64,000 nt of DNA from Simiduia agarivorans SA1 = DSM 21679 (GTDB lineage Bacteria; Pseudomonadota; Gammaproteobacteria; Pseudomonadales; Cellvibrionaceae), in NCBI RefSeq assembly GCF_000305785.2, contig NC_018868.3, positions 2,960,270-3,024,269 on the forward strand. Direction: 5' to 3'. Positions 27,619 to 37,693 of this stretch are shown here, one piece after another. A program made the position numbers and the translations under genes. The notes under the pieces are model-generated. The model saw only the letters and a program-made list of their open reading frames with translations, ran no database searches and was not told the DNA's origin. Numbering within the stretch: the stretch's first letter is position 1; every line of letters starts with the position of its first letter.

Positions 27619-28536
27619 ATGCAACTTCCGAAGCTATTGATACTCGGTGCCGGCGGCCAAGTGGGGCAGGCATTGCAGGCGTCGAGCCCCGGCTTATACA
27701 CCTTGATCACGCCCACGCGCGCGGATCTGGACCTGACGGCATCCGCGGCGATTGAGCCCTTTATCATCGCCACAAAACCGGCTCTGGTCATCAATTGTGC
27801 GGCCTATAATTTCGTCGACAAGGCCGAGCAGGAACGCGAACGCTGTCGTCTGATTAACGCCACCGCCGTAGCGCGAATGGCGGCCGCGTGTGAGCGGCTG
27901 GCAATTCCGCTGGTGCATTTTTCCACCGACTATGTGTTCGAAGGCAAGGCCGCCGGCAGCGCCCTGTACACCGAGGATGAACCCCCTTGCCCGGTCAACC
28001 ATTACGGCCAGACAAAACTGGCCGGCGAGCGCGCCGCTTTGGCACAATCCCGCAATCTGGTGTTGAGGGTGAGTTGGGTGTTTTCCGAATTCGGCGCCAA
28101 TATGGGGTCGCGCATGCTGGCGGCGGCGTGCGCGGGCCAGCCTTTGCGCATGGCCTCTGACCAATGGGGTTCTCCCACCTATGCGGGACACATTGCGGAA
28201 ACGGTGTGGGCACTGGTGCCGGCGCTGTTACGGGGCGAGCCCGGTGGGCTGTATCATCTGAGCGGCCTGAGTGCGGTAATGCCTGCGGCCAGCCGCTGGG
28301 ATCTGGCGGCGGGGCTGGTAGAGGCGGCCATCGCTGCCGCCATGTTGCCGGCAGATTACCGGGTGGATGCCACCACCCAGGCGCAGTGGCAGGCACTGTT
28401 CGGCGTGCCTGCGGCCAGCCGGCCGGACTTCTCTGCCATGGCCAATGACAAGCTGGCCGCGCGGCTCGGACGTGCACTACCCCATTGGCAGCAGGGATTG
28501 GCGCCCTGTGTGACCGGCTTGTTGGCGCAATCATGA
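27619..28536 (+). CDS. rfbD: dTDP-4-dehydrorhamnose reductase family protein (RmlD-like)
   Basis: 305-residue short-chain reductase. It has an N-terminal Rossmann motif G-A-G-G-Q-V-G-Q-A-L, N-C-A-A-Y-N-F-V-D-K-A-E, F-S-T-D-Y-V-F-E-G and the catalytic Y-G-Q-T-K-L-A-G-E. RmlD makes dTDP-rhamnose for surface polysaccharides. The other three rml genes are not in the window, so it may be RmlD working with genes elsewhere or a relative with another sugar substrate. It is separated from the kinase gene by 120 bases. Confidence 0.88.
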   Translation: MQLPKLLILGAGGQVGQALQASSPGLYTLITPTRADLDLTASAAIEPFIIATKPALVINCAAYNFVDKAEQERERCRLINATAVARMAAACERLAIPLVHFSTDYVFEGKAAGSALYTEDEPPCPVNHYGQTKLAGERAALAQSRNLVLRVSWVFSEFGANMGSRMLAAACAGQPLRMASDQWGSPTYAGHIAETVWALVPALLRGEPGGLYHLSGLSAVMPAASRWDLAAGLVEAAIAAAMLPADYRVDATTQAQWQALFGVPAASRPDFSAMANDKLAARLGRALPHWQQGLAPCVTGLLAQS

Positions 28537-28571
28537 TAAACTGGGCAATTATCCAAACAGGACAATAACCG

Positions 28572-30344
28572 GTGAGCACTCCAGCAACACCCATTCAACC
28601 TCAGGATACCGAGCAGTCTCTCACCGCCGGCCAGATCTATCTGCGCTTGCTGGGCTATGTGCGCGATCACGCGGGTCTGTTTGCCATCAGCATTTTTGGC
28701 CTGGCCATATTTGCCGCATCCCAGCCCATGTTTGCCTGGGTGATGGAATACCTGATTGACGAAGCGATTCCGAATAACCGGCCCGAGGACCGCTGGATTG
28801 TGCCGGTGGCGATGATGGCGATTTTCGGGTTGCGAGGTTTTGGTCAGTTTATTGGCAATTATTTCAGCGCGCGCGTGTCTTTAGCGATAGTCCACACCTT
28901 GCGGATTCAGTTGTTTAACCAACTGACGGCGATGCCGGGGGTGTATTTCGATAACAATAATTCCGGCCACCTGATTTCCCGCATCACCTACAACGTCACC
29001 CAGGTCACGGCAGCGGCCACCGAAGCCTTTAAAGTGATCGTGCGCGAAGGTCTGACCGTTGTGTTCTTGTTGGGCTACCTGATTTACAGCGACTGGAAGC
29101 TCACGCTGATCTTTCTCGGCGTGGGGCCACTGATAGGGCTCATCGTCTGGCAGGTGGGCCTGCGCTTGCGCAAGTTGTCGGCCAAAGTGCAGCATTCCAT
29201 GGGCGATGTGACCCATGTGGCCTCAGAAATGATCAATGGCTACCGGGTGATGCGCTCCTTTGGCGGCGAGCACTACGAGCAAACCCGCTTCAAGCAGGCG
29301 TCGGAAAAAAACACCCGGCAAAACCTGAAAATCGCGCTCACCAGTGCGGCCAATACGCCGGTTATTCAGTTGATGGTGGCCGTGGCCATGGGCTTCGTGG
29401 TGTACCTGGCCCTGACGTTCATGGGCACGTCCAACCCTGGCGCCTTTGTGGCCTATATCACCGCGGCGGCATTAATCCCCAAACCGGTGCGTCAGCTGTC
29501 CGAGGTCAACTCCACCATCCAGAAAGGCATTGCCGCGGCGAGCAGCATTTTCATTCAGCTGGATGAAATTACCGAAACGGACACGGGTGATTACCAGACC
29601 AAACGGGTGCAAGGCGCTCTCGCGATCAAACATCTGAATTTTTCCTATGATGGCAAAAAGCAGGTGCTCAAGAACATCAGTCTGGATATCCCGGCGGGAA
29701 AAACAGTCGCACTGGTAGGACGTTCCGGCTCAGGTAAAACTACGCTGGCGAGTCTTATTCCCCGTTTCTATCAGCACGAAGATGGCGAAATCCTATTGGA
29801 TGGGATAGAAATCAACCGCTATACCTTGTCCAGCTTGCGCGCGCAGATTGCCCTGGTGAGCCAGCAGGTCACTTTGTTTAATGACACTGTCTACAACAAT
29901 ATTGCTTACGGCACCCTGGCCGATGCCAGTGAAGAGGACGTGCTGGCGGCGGCCAGGGCTGCGCATGCGCTCGACTTTATCGAAAAAATGCCCGACGGCA
30001 TGCAGACGCTCATTGGCGAAAATGGTGTCCGTCTATCGGGCGGTCAACGCCAGCGCCTGGCCATTGCCCGCGCACTGTTGAAAAACGCACCGCTATTGAT
30101 TCTGGATGAAGCCACGTCTGCGCTGGATACCGAATCCGAGCGTTCGATCCAGGATGCATTGGAAGCAGTGATGAAAAACCGCACCACGCTGGTCATCGCA
30201 CACCGGCTTTCCACCATTGAAAACGCGGATCACATCGTGGTGATGGATCACGGCGAAATTGTCGAGCAGGGCGACCACGCCAGTTTGCTGGCCCAGCAAG
30301 GTTATTATGCCAAATTGCATGCAATGCAATTTGAAGAGGAATGA
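28572..30344 (+). CDS. msbA: lipid A export permease/ATP-binding protein MsbA
   Basis: 590 residues: an N-terminal six-helix ABC transporter domain (about 35-325) and an ATPase domain with Walker A V-G-R-S-G-S-G-K-T-T (about 381-390), L-S-G-G-Q-R-Q-R signature (about 488) and L-I-L-D-E-A-T-S-A-L-D Walker B. It flips lipid A-core across the inner membrane. It begins with GTG. The stop overlaps hldE as ATGA, giving translational coupling within the LPS gene set. Confidence 0.96.
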   Translation: MSTPATPIQPQDTEQSLTAGQIYLRLLGYVRDHAGLFAISIFGLAIFAASQPMFAWVMEYLIDEAIPNNRPEDRWIVPVAMMAIFGLRGFGQFIGNYFSARVSLAIVHTLRIQLFNQLTAMPGVYFDNNNSGHLISRITYNVTQVTAAATEAFKVIVREGLTVVFLLGYLIYSDWKLTLIFLGVGPLIGLIVWQVGLRLRKLSAKVQHSMGDVTHVASEMINGYRVMRSFGGEHYEQTRFKQASEKNTRQNLKIALTSAANTPVIQLMVAVAMGFVVYLALTFMGTSNPGAFVAYITAAALIPKPVRQLSEVNSTIQKGIAAASSIFIQLDEITETDTGDYQTKRVQGALAIKHLNFSYDGKKQVLKNISLDIPAGKTVALVGRSGSGKTTLASLIPRFYQHEDGEILLDGIEINRYTLSSLRAQIALVSQQVTLFNDTVYNNIAYGTLADASEEDVLAAARAAHALDFIEKMPDGMQTLIGENGVRLSGGQRQRLAIARALLKNAPLLILDEATSALDTESERSIQDALEAVMKNRTTLVIAHRLSTIENADHIVVMDHGEIVEQGDHASLLAQQGYYAKLHAMQFEEE

Positions 30345-31783
30345 AGCAGATGTTATTGACCATGCCACATTTCAACGGGTCCCAGGTATTGGTGGTGGGC
30401 GACGTCATGCTGGACCGCTATTGGACCGGTGGCACCTCGCGCATTTCACCGGAAGCGCCGGTGCCGGTGGTGAAAGTCGATCAGATTGAAGATCGTGCCG
30501 GCGGTGCCGGCAACGTGGCATTGAATATTGCCGCTCTCGGGGCGGGCGCCAGCCTGATTGGCATTGTCGGCAACGACGAAGCAGGTGAGGCCCTGCGTAC
30601 CCGCTTGCAGGCCGCCAACGTGCACACGGATTTTCAGGTGGTGGACAACAAGCCGACGATTACCAAACTGCGGGTGATGAGCCGCCATCAGCAATTGTTG
30701 CGCATGGATTTCGAGCAGGCGTTTGCCGCTGAAGACAGCAGTGAATTCGTGCATAAAGCCGAACAGCTGATTCCCCACGTGGGCGCACTGATTCTGTCCG
30801 ATTACGCCAAAGGCAGCCTCGCCAATATCCAGCCGCTGATTGCAATCGCCAACAAGCACAAGGTGCCGGTGCTGGTCGATCCCAAAGGGACGCATTTTGA
30901 AGCCTATGCCGGTGCGACACTGCTCACGCCCAATCTGCACGAGTTTGAAGCGGTGGTAGGTGAGTGTGCAACTGAACAGGCTTTAGTGGAAAAAGGCGTT
31001 GCGTTATTAAAAAAACTGCGCCTGCAAGCCTTGCTGGTGACACGCGGCGAACAAGGCATGACTTTGTTGCGCGAAGGGCAACCGGAGCTGCATTTGCCCG
31101 CGCGCGCGCGCGAAGTCTACGATGTGACCGGTGCAGGCGATACCGTAATCTCTGTGCTGGCAGCCTCCCTAGCGGCCGGTGAGCCGTTGCCGAACGCGGT
31201 GGCGTTGGCCAATCTCGCCGCCGGTATCGTGGTGGGCAAACTGGGTACTGCGACGGTCAGCGCGCCGGAATTGCGCCGCGCCGTGAAAGCCGATCAGGGC
31301 TCCGAGCGGGGTGTGTTGAACGAAGAACAATTGCTTCTGGCGTTGGAAGAAGCCCGCGCCGCCGGTGAAAAAATTGTATTCACCAACGGTTGTTTTGACA
31401 TCATCCACGCCGGCCATGTGGGTTATCTGGAAGACACCCGCGCATTGGGCGACCGGTTGATTGTCGCCATCAATTCCGATGAATCCGTATCCAAACTCAA
31501 GGGCCCCGGGCGGCCGATTAATCCGGTCGATCGCCGCATGGCAGTGTTGGCCGGTTTGGAAGCGGTAGATTGGGTCACCAGTTTTAACGATGATACGCCC
31601 GAGCGTTTACTGAAACTGATTAAACCCGATGTGTTGGTCAAAGGTGGTGACTACACAACCGATCAGGTCGTGGGCCATGAAATCGTGCGCGCCTACGGTG
31701 GCGATGTCCGGGTGTTGAGCTTTTTTGAAAATGTATCAACCACCGCGATCGTAAAGAAAATTCAATCGCAAGAAAAAGAATAA
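30341..31783 (+). CDS. hldE: bifunctional heptose 7-phosphate kinase / heptose 1-phosphate adenylyltransferase
   Basis: 480 residues, the normal HldE length. The N-terminal PfkB-type kinase (about 1-325) ends in the D-V-T-G-A-G-D-T-V motif near residue 262. The C-terminal nucleotidyltransferase (about 345-480) carries F-T-N-G-C-F-D-I-I-H-A-G-H. It makes ADP-heptose for the LPS inner core. It overlaps msbA by four bases; a second ATG nine bases in is possible. No strong terminator follows. Confidence 0.96.
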   Translation: MKQMLLTMPHFNGSQVLVVGDVMLDRYWTGGTSRISPEAPVPVVKVDQIEDRAGGAGNVALNIAALGAGASLIGIVGNDEAGEALRTRLQAANVHTDFQVVDNKPTITKLRVMSRHQQLLRMDFEQAFAAEDSSEFVHKAEQLIPHVGALILSDYAKGSLANIQPLIAIANKHKVPVLVDPKGTHFEAYAGATLLTPNLHEFEAVVGECATEQALVEKGVALLKKLRLQALLVTRGEQGMTLLREGQPELHLPARAREVYDVTGAGDTVISVLAASLAAGEPLPNAVALANLAAGIVVGKLGTATVSAPELRRAVKADQGSERGVLNEEQLLLALEEARAAGEKIVFTNGCFDIIHAGHVGYLEDTRALGDRLIVAINSDESVSKLKGPGRPINPVDRRMAVLAGLEAVDWVTSFNDDTPERLLKLIKPDVLVKGGDYTTDQVVGHEIVRAYGGDVRVLSFFENVSTTAIVKKIQSQEKE

Positions 31784-31861
31784 TAACGCCATGCTGATGA
31801 GAGCTGCAGGCGTAATTCCTACCCCATTGTCTGATAGCAAGATTTTTGCTGTAAACGACAC

Positions 31862-32269
31862 TTGGATTTAACGACGGCAGGGATGATTTATTTTTTCAGC
31901 TTCTTTCTGAATATCGGTATTGTTGCCAGTATTTTGTGGTTGGCTGGCAGGGTGGGATTCGTCCGCATTGCGTTCAAACACGCCCTGATCTGCGCAGTCG
32001 TTTCGTCGCTGGCCGGTCTGGTGCCCTATGTGGGCTGGTTCTTTGCGCTTTGGTCGCTGTTCAGCATGTTGCATTATTTTACCCGCGCCAGTCTGGTGCC
32101 GGATTTGGTCGTGCTAGTGCTGTTGGCGCAGGCGTTTGCCATGGGCTTGGGTGCGTTGGTGGGGCCGGATCACAGCGCCAGGCAAGACCGTGCGGAGCGG
32201 ATCTTATTGTTGGAGCGTTGCCAGGATGACCCAGACTATGCAGGTTGCGACTCGCTCCACGCTTACTGA
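31862..32269 (+). CDS. small membrane protein of unknown function
   Basis: About 128-135 residues with three or four hydrophobic segments (about 8-28, 36-55, 60-72 and 78-95), then a short charged tail. No family was recognised. Two starts are possible: TTG at 31862, or ATG at 31883, where only CAGGG lies immediately upstream. Neither has an ideal ribosome site. It overlaps the convergent rsmE by seven bases. It could be the last gene of the LPS operon. Confidence 0.55.
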   Translation: MDLTTAGMIYFFSFFLNIGIVASILWLAGRVGFVRIAFKHALICAVVSSLAGLVPYVGWFFALWSLFSMLHYFTRASLVPDLVVLVLLAQAFAMGLGALVGPDHSARQDRAERILLLERCQDDPDYAGCDSLHAY

Positions 32270-32991
32270 AAATCACCCCAGGTCATTTGCAGAATGCTCA
32301 GCGCGGCAATGGGTGCGGTTTCCGTGCGCAGCACGCGCGGGCCTAACTGAAGCGGGTGAAAGCCCTGATCCTGCGCTTGCGCGATTTCTTCATCCGACAG
32401 ACCGCCTTCGGGCCCTATCACCATTGCCACAGAGGTGGGTGTTGCGTGGGTGCTAAGCGCTCTGTCTGCGCGGTGGTGCAATACCAGTTTCAGTGCCTCT
32501 GATCGATCGGCCAACCATTGGTCTAGTTTGAGTGGCGCCGCTATTACCGGCAGGCGGTTGCGCTGGCATTGCTCACAGGCGGAAACAGCAATTTGCTGCC
32601 AGTGGGCAATTTTTTTATCGGCCCGCTCTGCGCTGAGTTTGACCTCTGAACGACTGGTTAGCAGCGGTGTGATGTGGGTAACGCCAAGTTCGGTGGCCTT
32701 TTGAATGACCCAGTCAAAACGATCGCCCTTGGACAAGCCGATACCCAGATGAATTGCCAGGGGCGATTCTTTTTCGGTTGGATCGAAGGCGCCAATGGTG
32801 AGTGTTACCGCTTTTTTTGCCGCGCTGGCAATAGTTGCCGCATACTCCCCGCCCTTGCCATTAAACACCGTTAACGGCCTGCCCGCCTCCATGCGCAAGA
32901 CGCCAGCCAGATAGCGACTGGCATCGGCATCTAACGCGACCGTATGGCCGCTCGCGAGTTCGGTGTTGACGAAGAGGCGGGGGATGCGCAT
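32263..32991 (-). CDS. rsmE: 16S rRNA (uracil-1498-N3)-methyltransferase
   Basis: 242-residue SPOUT methyltransferase that modifies U1498 of 16S rRNA. Signatures are K-A-T-E-L-G-V-T-H-I-T-P-L, V-M-V-I-G-P-E-G-G-L-S-D-E-E and the knot-forming C-terminal L-G-P-R-V-L-R-T-E-T-A. Its ATG directly follows the metF stop (TAA-ATG), so it is the end of the S-adenosylmethionine-cycle operon, and it uses the SAM that operon makes. Confidence 0.95.
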   Translation of the reverse strand: MRIPRLFVNTELASGHTVALDADASRYLAGVLRMEAGRPLTVFNGKGGEYAATIASAAKKAVTLTIGAFDPTEKESPLAIHLGIGLSKGDRFDWVIQKATELGVTHITPLLTSRSEVKLSAERADKKIAHWQQIAVSACEQCQRNRLPVIAAPLKLDQWLADRSEALKLVLHHRADRALSTHATPTSVAMVIGPEGGLSDEEIAQAQDQGFHPLQLGPRVLRTETAPIAALSILQMTWGDFQ

Positions 32992-33834
32992 TTAGTCGTC
33001 GTCACCAAACAGGTTGTCGAGTACGCGCGCGCTCGGCCCGGTTTGGTTCATGGTGTAAAAATGCAAACCCGGTGCGCCGTTTTCGAGCAGGGTCTGACAC
33101 AGCTCGCTCACCAGGTCGACACCAAAATCCTGTAAGGCTTCGCTGTCGTCACCGTAGCTTTCCAGTTTCTTGCGTAACCAGCGTGGGATTTCGGCGCCGC
33201 AACTGTCGGAAAAGCGCGCCAGGTTGCGATAGTTAATGATGGGCATGATGCCCGGATAAATCGGCGAGTCGATGCCGATGGCCTGGCACTGGTCGATAAA
33301 ATGGAAGTAGGCGTCGGGGTTGTAAAAATACTGGGTAATAGCGCTGTTGGCACCCGCGTCAAACTTTCCTTTCAGGTAGCGGATATCATCGCTGTAGCTT
33401 TTCGCTTCCGGATGAATTTCGGGATATGCGGCCACTTCCAGATGGAAATGATCGCCAAATTTTTCCCGGATAAACGCGACCAACTGATTGGCATACACCA
33501 GCTGTGAATGACCACCCATGCCGGAGGGTAAATCGCCGCGCAGTGCCACTATGCGATCGACACCGAAACTTTTGTAATCTGCCAGCAATGTGCCGACGGT
33601 CTCTTCGTCGTCCCCGCCAAATGACAAATGCGGTGCGGCACTGATGCCCTGTTCGATCAATGACTTCACCACCCCGCGCGTGGTGTCGCGGGTGGTGCCA
33701 CCGGCACCGTAGGTGACAGAATAAAAGTCGGGGTCAAAGCGCTGCAGCTCTTGCCTGACCTGATAGAGTTTGGCTTTGCCTTCCGCTGTTTTGGGCGGGA
33801 AGAATTCAAAGCTGATGCGAATATCGTCGCTCAT
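32992..33834 (-). CDS. metF: methylenetetrahydrofolate reductase
   Basis: FAD enzyme that makes 5-methyl-tetrahydrofolate for methionine synthesis. 280 residues. It has S-F-E-F-F-P-P-K-T at the N terminus, S-V-T-Y-G-A-G-G-T-T-R-D, A-L-R-G-D-L-P and Q-Y-F-Y-N-P-D-A-Y-F. The ATG at 33834 is preferred over the 20-residue longer frame because the family begins just before F-E-F-F-P-P and AGGA lies upstream. It is 78 bases after ahcY and abuts rsmE. Confidence 0.96.
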   Translation of the reverse strand: MSDDIRISFEFFPPKTAEGKAKLYQVRQELQRFDPDFYSVTYGAGGTTRDTTRGVVKSLIEQGISAAPHLSFGGDDEETVGTLLADYKSFGVDRIVALRGDLPSGMGGHSQLVYANQLVAFIREKFGDHFHLEVAAYPEIHPEAKSYSDDIRYLKGKFDAGANSAITQYFYNPDAYFHFIDQCQAIGIDSPIYPGIMPIINYRNLARFSDSCGAEIPRWLRKKLESYGDDSEALQDFGVDLVSELCQTLLENGAPGLHFYTMNQTGPSARVLDNLFGDDD

Positions 33835-33912
33835 TGTTTTTGTGTCCTGTGACTTCCTGTGAGCTTCTGGCTGCCGACCCATGATGACCAGCAACCAGAG
33901 GTCAGAGACTTA

Positions 33913-35337
33913 TTAATATTTATACGATTCCGGCTTATAAGGGCCGTCTACCTTCACGCCAATGTACTTCGCTTGTGCCTCGGTCATGCGCGTGAGTACG
34001 CCACCAAACCCTTCCACCATATCTTTGGCGACTTCTTCGTCCAATTTTTTCGGCAGTACTTTTACGTACAGGGCGTCTTTCTTCTCGGCAGCCGGCAGGT
34101 CGGCGAATTTGCGCTCATACAAATACATCTGCGCCAGTACCTGATTGGCAAAAGAGCCGTCCATGATACGCGAGGGGTGACCGGTGGCGTTGCCCAGATT
34201 TACCAGGCGGCCCTCCGACAGCAGAATCAGGTGATCGCCGTTGGCTGCTTCTTTGCTGGCGGCACGGTAGATCTTGTGTACCTGCGGTTTCACTTCTTCC
34301 CAGTGCCAGTTTTTGCGCATAAAGGCGGTATCGATTTCGTTGTCGAAGTGGCCGATGTTGCACACCACGGCGCTGGATTTCAGCGTTTGCAGCATGGCGC
34401 TGTCACACACGTTGATATTGCCGGTGGTGGTTACAACCAGATCGGTGGTGCCGAGCACGGCGGTGTTGATGTCCTCGACCTTGCCGGTGTTGATGCCATT
34501 ATTGTAGGGCGATACCACTTCATAGCCGTCCATACAGGCCTGCATGGCACAAATCGGATCGATCTCGGTGACTTTAACAATCATGCCCTCCTGACGCAGG
34601 GAGGCGGCAGAGCCTTTGCCCACATCGCCGTAGCCGATAACCAGCGCTTTTTTGCCCGACAGCAGGTGGTCGGTACCGCGTTTGATGGCATCGTTCAGGC
34701 TGTGACGGCAACCGTACTTGTTGTCGTTCTTGGATTTGGTCACGGCATCGTTCACATTGATCGCCGGAACCTTCAGGGTGCCTTCGGCAATCATTTCCAG
34801 CAGGCGATGTACACCGGTAGTGGTTTCTTCACTGATGCCGTGAATCTTGTCCAGCATGGCCGGGAATTTCTCGTGGCAGAGTTGGGTCAGGTCGCCACCG
34901 TCATCCAGAATCATATTGGCATCCCAAATCTCATCGCTGTCCTTGTGGGCGCGGATGGTCTGCTCGATACACCACCAGAATTCTTCTTCAGTCTCGCCTT
35001 TCCAGGCAAATACCGGAATCCCGGCAGCAGCAATTGCCGCGGCGGCGTGATCCTGAGTAGAGAAAATATTGCACGATGACCAGCGCACGTCTGCACCCAG
35101 ATCCACCAGCGTTTCAATCAACACGGCGGTCTGAATGGTCATGTGAATACAGCCCATGATTTTGGCGCCTTTTAACGGCTGCTCGCTATGGTACTTGCGG
35201 CGCAGTGCCATCAGCGCAGGCATTTCACCTTCGGCAATTTCAATTTCACGCCGGCCCCAGGCCGCGTCTTTTTCAAACTGGGCCAGATCTTTGGCGGCTA
35301 CTTTAAAATCGGCAAAGCCGTTGATGGAATAAGTCAT
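33913..35337 (-). CDS. ahcY: adenosylhomocysteinase
   Basis: Splits S-adenosylhomocysteine into adenosine and homocysteine, recycling the product of SAM methylations. 474 residues, the longer bacterial form. It has [13 protein letters not shown] near the N terminus, the [10 protein letters not shown] catalytic region, the NAD-binding [10 protein letters not shown], and the C-terminal Y-K-P-E-S-Y-K-Y. The ATG at 35337 is chosen over an upstream TTG. It sits between metK and metF, consistent with a single methionine-cycle operon. Confidence 0.97.
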   Translation of the reverse strand: MTYSINGFADFKVAAKDLAQFEKDAAWGRREIEIAEGEMPALMALRRKYHSEQPLKGAKIMGCIHMTIQTAVLIETLVDLGADVRWSSCNIFSTQDHAAAAIAAAGIPVFAWKGETEEEFWWCIEQTIRAHKDSDEIWDANMILDDGGDLTQLCHEKFPAMLDKIHGISEETTTGVHRLLEMIAEGTLKVPAINVNDAVTKSKNDNKYGCRHSLNDAIKRGTDHLLSGKKALVIGYGDVGKGSAASLRQEGMIVKVTEIDPICAMQACMDGYEVVSPYNNGINTGKVEDINTAVLGTTDLVVTTTGNINVCDSAMLQTLKSSAVVCNIGHFDNEIDTAFMRKNWHWEEVKPQVHKIYRAASKEAANGDHLILLSEGRLVNLGNATGHPSRIMDGSFANQVLAQMYLYERKFADLPAAEKKDALYVKVLPKKLDEEVAKDMVEGFGGVLTRMTEAQAKYIGVKVDGPYKPESYKY

Positions 35338-35364
35338 AATCAAATCTCAAAAAAGTTGCGAGTT

Positions 35365-35398
35365 GCTAATGCCTGATAAAAAGAGACCAGGCATCAGC
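35365..35398 (-). promoter_or_regulatory. stem-loop between metK and ahcY
   Basis: GCTGATGCCTG and CAGGCATTAGC (minus strand) form an 11-bp stem with one mismatch and a 12-base loop in the 69-base metK-ahcY gap. No T run follows closely, so it could be an RNA-processing or stability element rather than a terminator. It is too short to be an SAH riboswitch. Confidence 0.5.
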
Positions 35399-35406
35399 TA
35401 CTTGTT

Positions 35407-36561
35407 TTAAAGCGCTTTTGCCAGCGCCTCAGCTTTGTCGGTTTTTTCCCAGGTGAAGTCCGGAATCTCGCGGCCGAAGTGACCGTAGGCGGCGGTTTGG
35501 CGATAGATCGGCCGCTTAAGATCCAACATGGCAATCAGACCCTGCGGGCGCAGATCAAAATGCTCGCGCACCAGATTCACAATATCGGTATCAGACAGTT
35601 TGCCGGTGCCAAAAGTATTGACAGAAATAGACGTGGGTTCAGCCACACCAATGGCGTAAGACACCTGAATTTCACAGCGATCGGCCAGACCGGCGGCGAC
35701 AATATTTTTTGCCACGTAGCGGCCTGCGTAAGCGGCAGAGCGATCAACTTTTGAAGGATCTTTACCGGAAAAGGCGCCGCCACCGTGACGGGCCATGCCG
35801 CCGTAGGTGTCCACAATGATTTTGCGCCCGGTCAGGCCGCAGTCACCCACAGGGCCGCCGATGATGAACTGGCCGGTGGGGTTGATGTGGTAGAGCGTGT
35901 CTTTGTGCAACCATTCCGCTGGCAATACCGGTTTGATGATTTCCTCCATCACCGCTTCGCGCAAATCGCTTTGTTTGATGCTGGGTGAGTGTTGGGTGGA
36001 CAACACCACGGCATCGACGGCGACGGGTTTGCCGTTTTCATAGCGCAGCGTCACCTGGCTTTTGGCATCCGGGCGCAGCCATTCCAGTACGCCGTTTTTG
36101 CGCAGTTTGGCCTGGCGCTCCACCAACCGGTGGCTGTAATAAATCGGGGCGGGCATCAGCACATCGGTTTCGTTGGTGGCATAGCCGAACATCAGGCCCT
36201 GATCGCCAGCGCCCAGGTCCTTGTTGTCGGCTTCGTCCACACCCATGGCAATATCGGCGGATTGTTTGCCAATGGCATTCAACACTGCACAGCTGGCGCC
36301 GTCGAAACCCACGTCGGATGAGCCGTAACCGATGTCCAGTACGACGCCGCGAATCAGGTCTTCGAGGTCCACATAGGTGCTGGTGCGCACTTCGCCGGCT
36401 ACCACCACCATGCCTGTTTTCACCAGGGTTTCCACCGCCACGCGGGCGTCTTTGTCGTCGGTGAGAATGGCATCGAGCACCGCGTCAGAAATCTGATCGG
36501 CCATTTTGTCGGGATGGCCTTCCGAAACGGATTCGGAGGTAAAGATGGCGTATTCGGACAT
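35407..36561 (-). CDS. metK: S-adenosylmethionine synthetase
   Basis: Makes SAM from methionine and ATP. 384 residues. Motifs are [26 protein letters not shown] and [16 protein letters not shown]. It starts 12 bases after the ArsR-methyltransferase regulator, so it is the second gene of the operon controlled by the palindrome at 37580-37613. Confidence 0.98.
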   Translation of the reverse strand: MSEYAIFTSESVSEGHPDKMADQISDAVLDAILTDDKDARVAVETLVKTGMVVVAGEVRTSTYVDLEDLIRGVVLDIGYGSSDVGFDGASCAVLNAIGKQSADIAMGVDEADNKDLGAGDQGLMFGYATNETDVLMPAPIYYSHRLVERQAKLRKNGVLEWLRPDAKSQVTLRYENGKPVAVDAVVLSTQHSPSIKQSDLREAVMEEIIKPVLPAEWLHKDTLYHINPTGQFIIGGPVGDCGLTGRKIIVDTYGGMARHGGGAFSGKDPSKVDRSAAYAGRYVAKNIVAAGLADRCEIQVSYAIGVAEPTSISVNTFGTGKLSDTDIVNLVREHFDLRPQGLIAMLDLKRPIYRQTAAYGHFGREIPDFTWEKTDKAEALAKAL

Positions 36562-36573
36562 GGATGTCTCCGT

Positions 36574-37557
36574 CTATTGAATAGAGTTGGCCAGCCGGAA
36601 CTGGCGAAGCTGAATTTGAAAACCATTGCGCAGTGCAAAATAGTTGGACTGACCTTCGATCAGGCCTGCGCGTTGTGCCCAACCGGAAAATTCTTCAGGC
36701 TCAAAGCCCTGCCATAAGTCGCCGCAGGCGTCGCGGGCCCAGGACTGGTCGTGCCGGCACAGGTCTGTGACCACCAGCTGGCCACCGGGTTCCAGCATGG
36801 ACGCCAGGTCGCTGAATACTTCTGCCGGACTGGGCGTGTGATGGAGCACCATGTTGGTGACAACGCAGTCAGCTTTGAAGCCCTGGTTAACGCCTGTGCG
36901 GGTGTCGCCCTCAATAAATGTCACGTTGTGCAGCGTGCGATTGTTGTCGCGCGCTTGCGCCAGCATCTCGGGGGCGTTGTCGAGTGCGGTGACCCGCTCG
37001 AACCGCTGGCTTAACCACGGCAGCAATTCACCCGCACCGGGGCCCACTTCTATGGCATGGCGGGCCGTGGCCGGGAACAGGTGGCCGAGCATTTCGCATA
37101 CCGAGTCGCCGTATACGGGAAAACTCGCAATCAGATCCTGCTGAGCATGAAATTTTTGCGCGTTTTCTGCGAAGAATGCCTGCGACGTTTTTGACCTTTC
37201 TGCGTATAACTGTTGGAGTCCGTCCACCAGGGCCGGCGCCAGCGGTTGTTGGTCCAGGTCTGCCAGTAGTGCTGTCCGGGTGTTGGCAAGCGGCCAGTGA
37301 CTGGCCACCAACTGGCGGCGGTAAAAGTTGGAATTGCCTTCGCGCCGGCTGGCAATCCAGCCGCCTTTGGTCAATACCTTAAGGTGGTGGCTCATGCCGG
37401 ATTGCGGCATATCGAACAGCCCGGCCAGCTCCAACACGCCAAAGGAATCCTGTGCCATCAGGCGCAAAATCGCCAGGCGCAGCGGGTCGGCCACCGCTTT
37501 GAGGGCGATAGCGAGAGTTTCGCCGGTGACGGGATTCTGATTGAGGGCGCTGTTCAT
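36574..37557 (-). CDS. ArsR-family regulator fused to a SAM-dependent methyltransferase domain (SahR-like)
   Basis: 327 residues. The N-terminal winged helix (about 10-90) has V-A-D-P-L-R-L-A-I-L-R-L and the recognition helix Q-S-G-M-S-H-H-L-K-V-L. The C-terminal class I methyltransferase domain (about 140-310) has A-I-E-V-G-P-G-A-G-E and V-T-N-M-V-L-H-H-T. This architecture matches SahR, described as a repressor of SAM-cycle genes that senses S-adenosylhomocysteine. It heads the operon with metK, ahcY and metF. ATG at 37557 is chosen; a TTG 18 bases upstream is also possible. The assignment rests on architecture and context. Confidence 0.85.
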   Translation of the reverse strand: MNSALNQNPVTGETLAIALKAVADPLRLAILRLMAQDSFGVLELAGLFDMPQSGMSHHLKVLTKGGWIASRREGNSNFYRRQLVASHWPLANTRTALLADLDQQPLAPALVDGLQQLYAERSKTSQAFFAENAQKFHAQQDLIASFPVYGDSVCEMLGHLFPATARHAIEVGPGAGELLPWLSQRFERVTALDNAPEMLAQARDNNRTLHNVTFIEGDTRTGVNQGFKADCVVTNMVLHHTPSPAEVFSDLASMLEPGGQLVVTDLCRHDQSWARDACGDLWQGFEPEEFSGWAQRAGLIEGQSNYFALRNGFQIQLRQFRLANSIQ

Positions 37558-37579
37558 GGGCGTGAAGTGTAGCAAGCTT

Positions 37580-37613
37580 TCAATCTATATCAAAATATTT
37601 TGATATAGATTGA
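37580..37613. promoter_or_regulatory. perfect 34-bp palindrome, likely operator of the SahR-like regulator
   Basis: The left half is TCAATCTATATCAAAAT and the right half is its exact reverse complement. It lies 22-56 bases before the regulator's ATG, where the promoter of the regulator-metK-ahcY operon must be, and about 80 bases before the divergent subtilase gene. The core ATCAAAATATTTTGAT resembles ArsR-type dyads. I expect autoregulation by the adjacent gene; this is inference. Confidence 0.8.
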
Positions 37614-37693
37614 GTGAATTGAAGGTTTTCGGCCCCGGTGCGTTATCTGATCTGACCGGATAACGAATAACCCCGGTGCACAGGAGCGTGACG

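Noticed and set aside
33859..35079. 406-residue plus-strand ORF opposite ahcY
   Set aside because: Antisense to a highly conserved gene; composition is that of a frame shadow.
35338..35406. SAH riboswitch upstream of ahcY
   Set aside because: The gap is 69 bases and lacks the conserved core; only a simple hairpin is visible.
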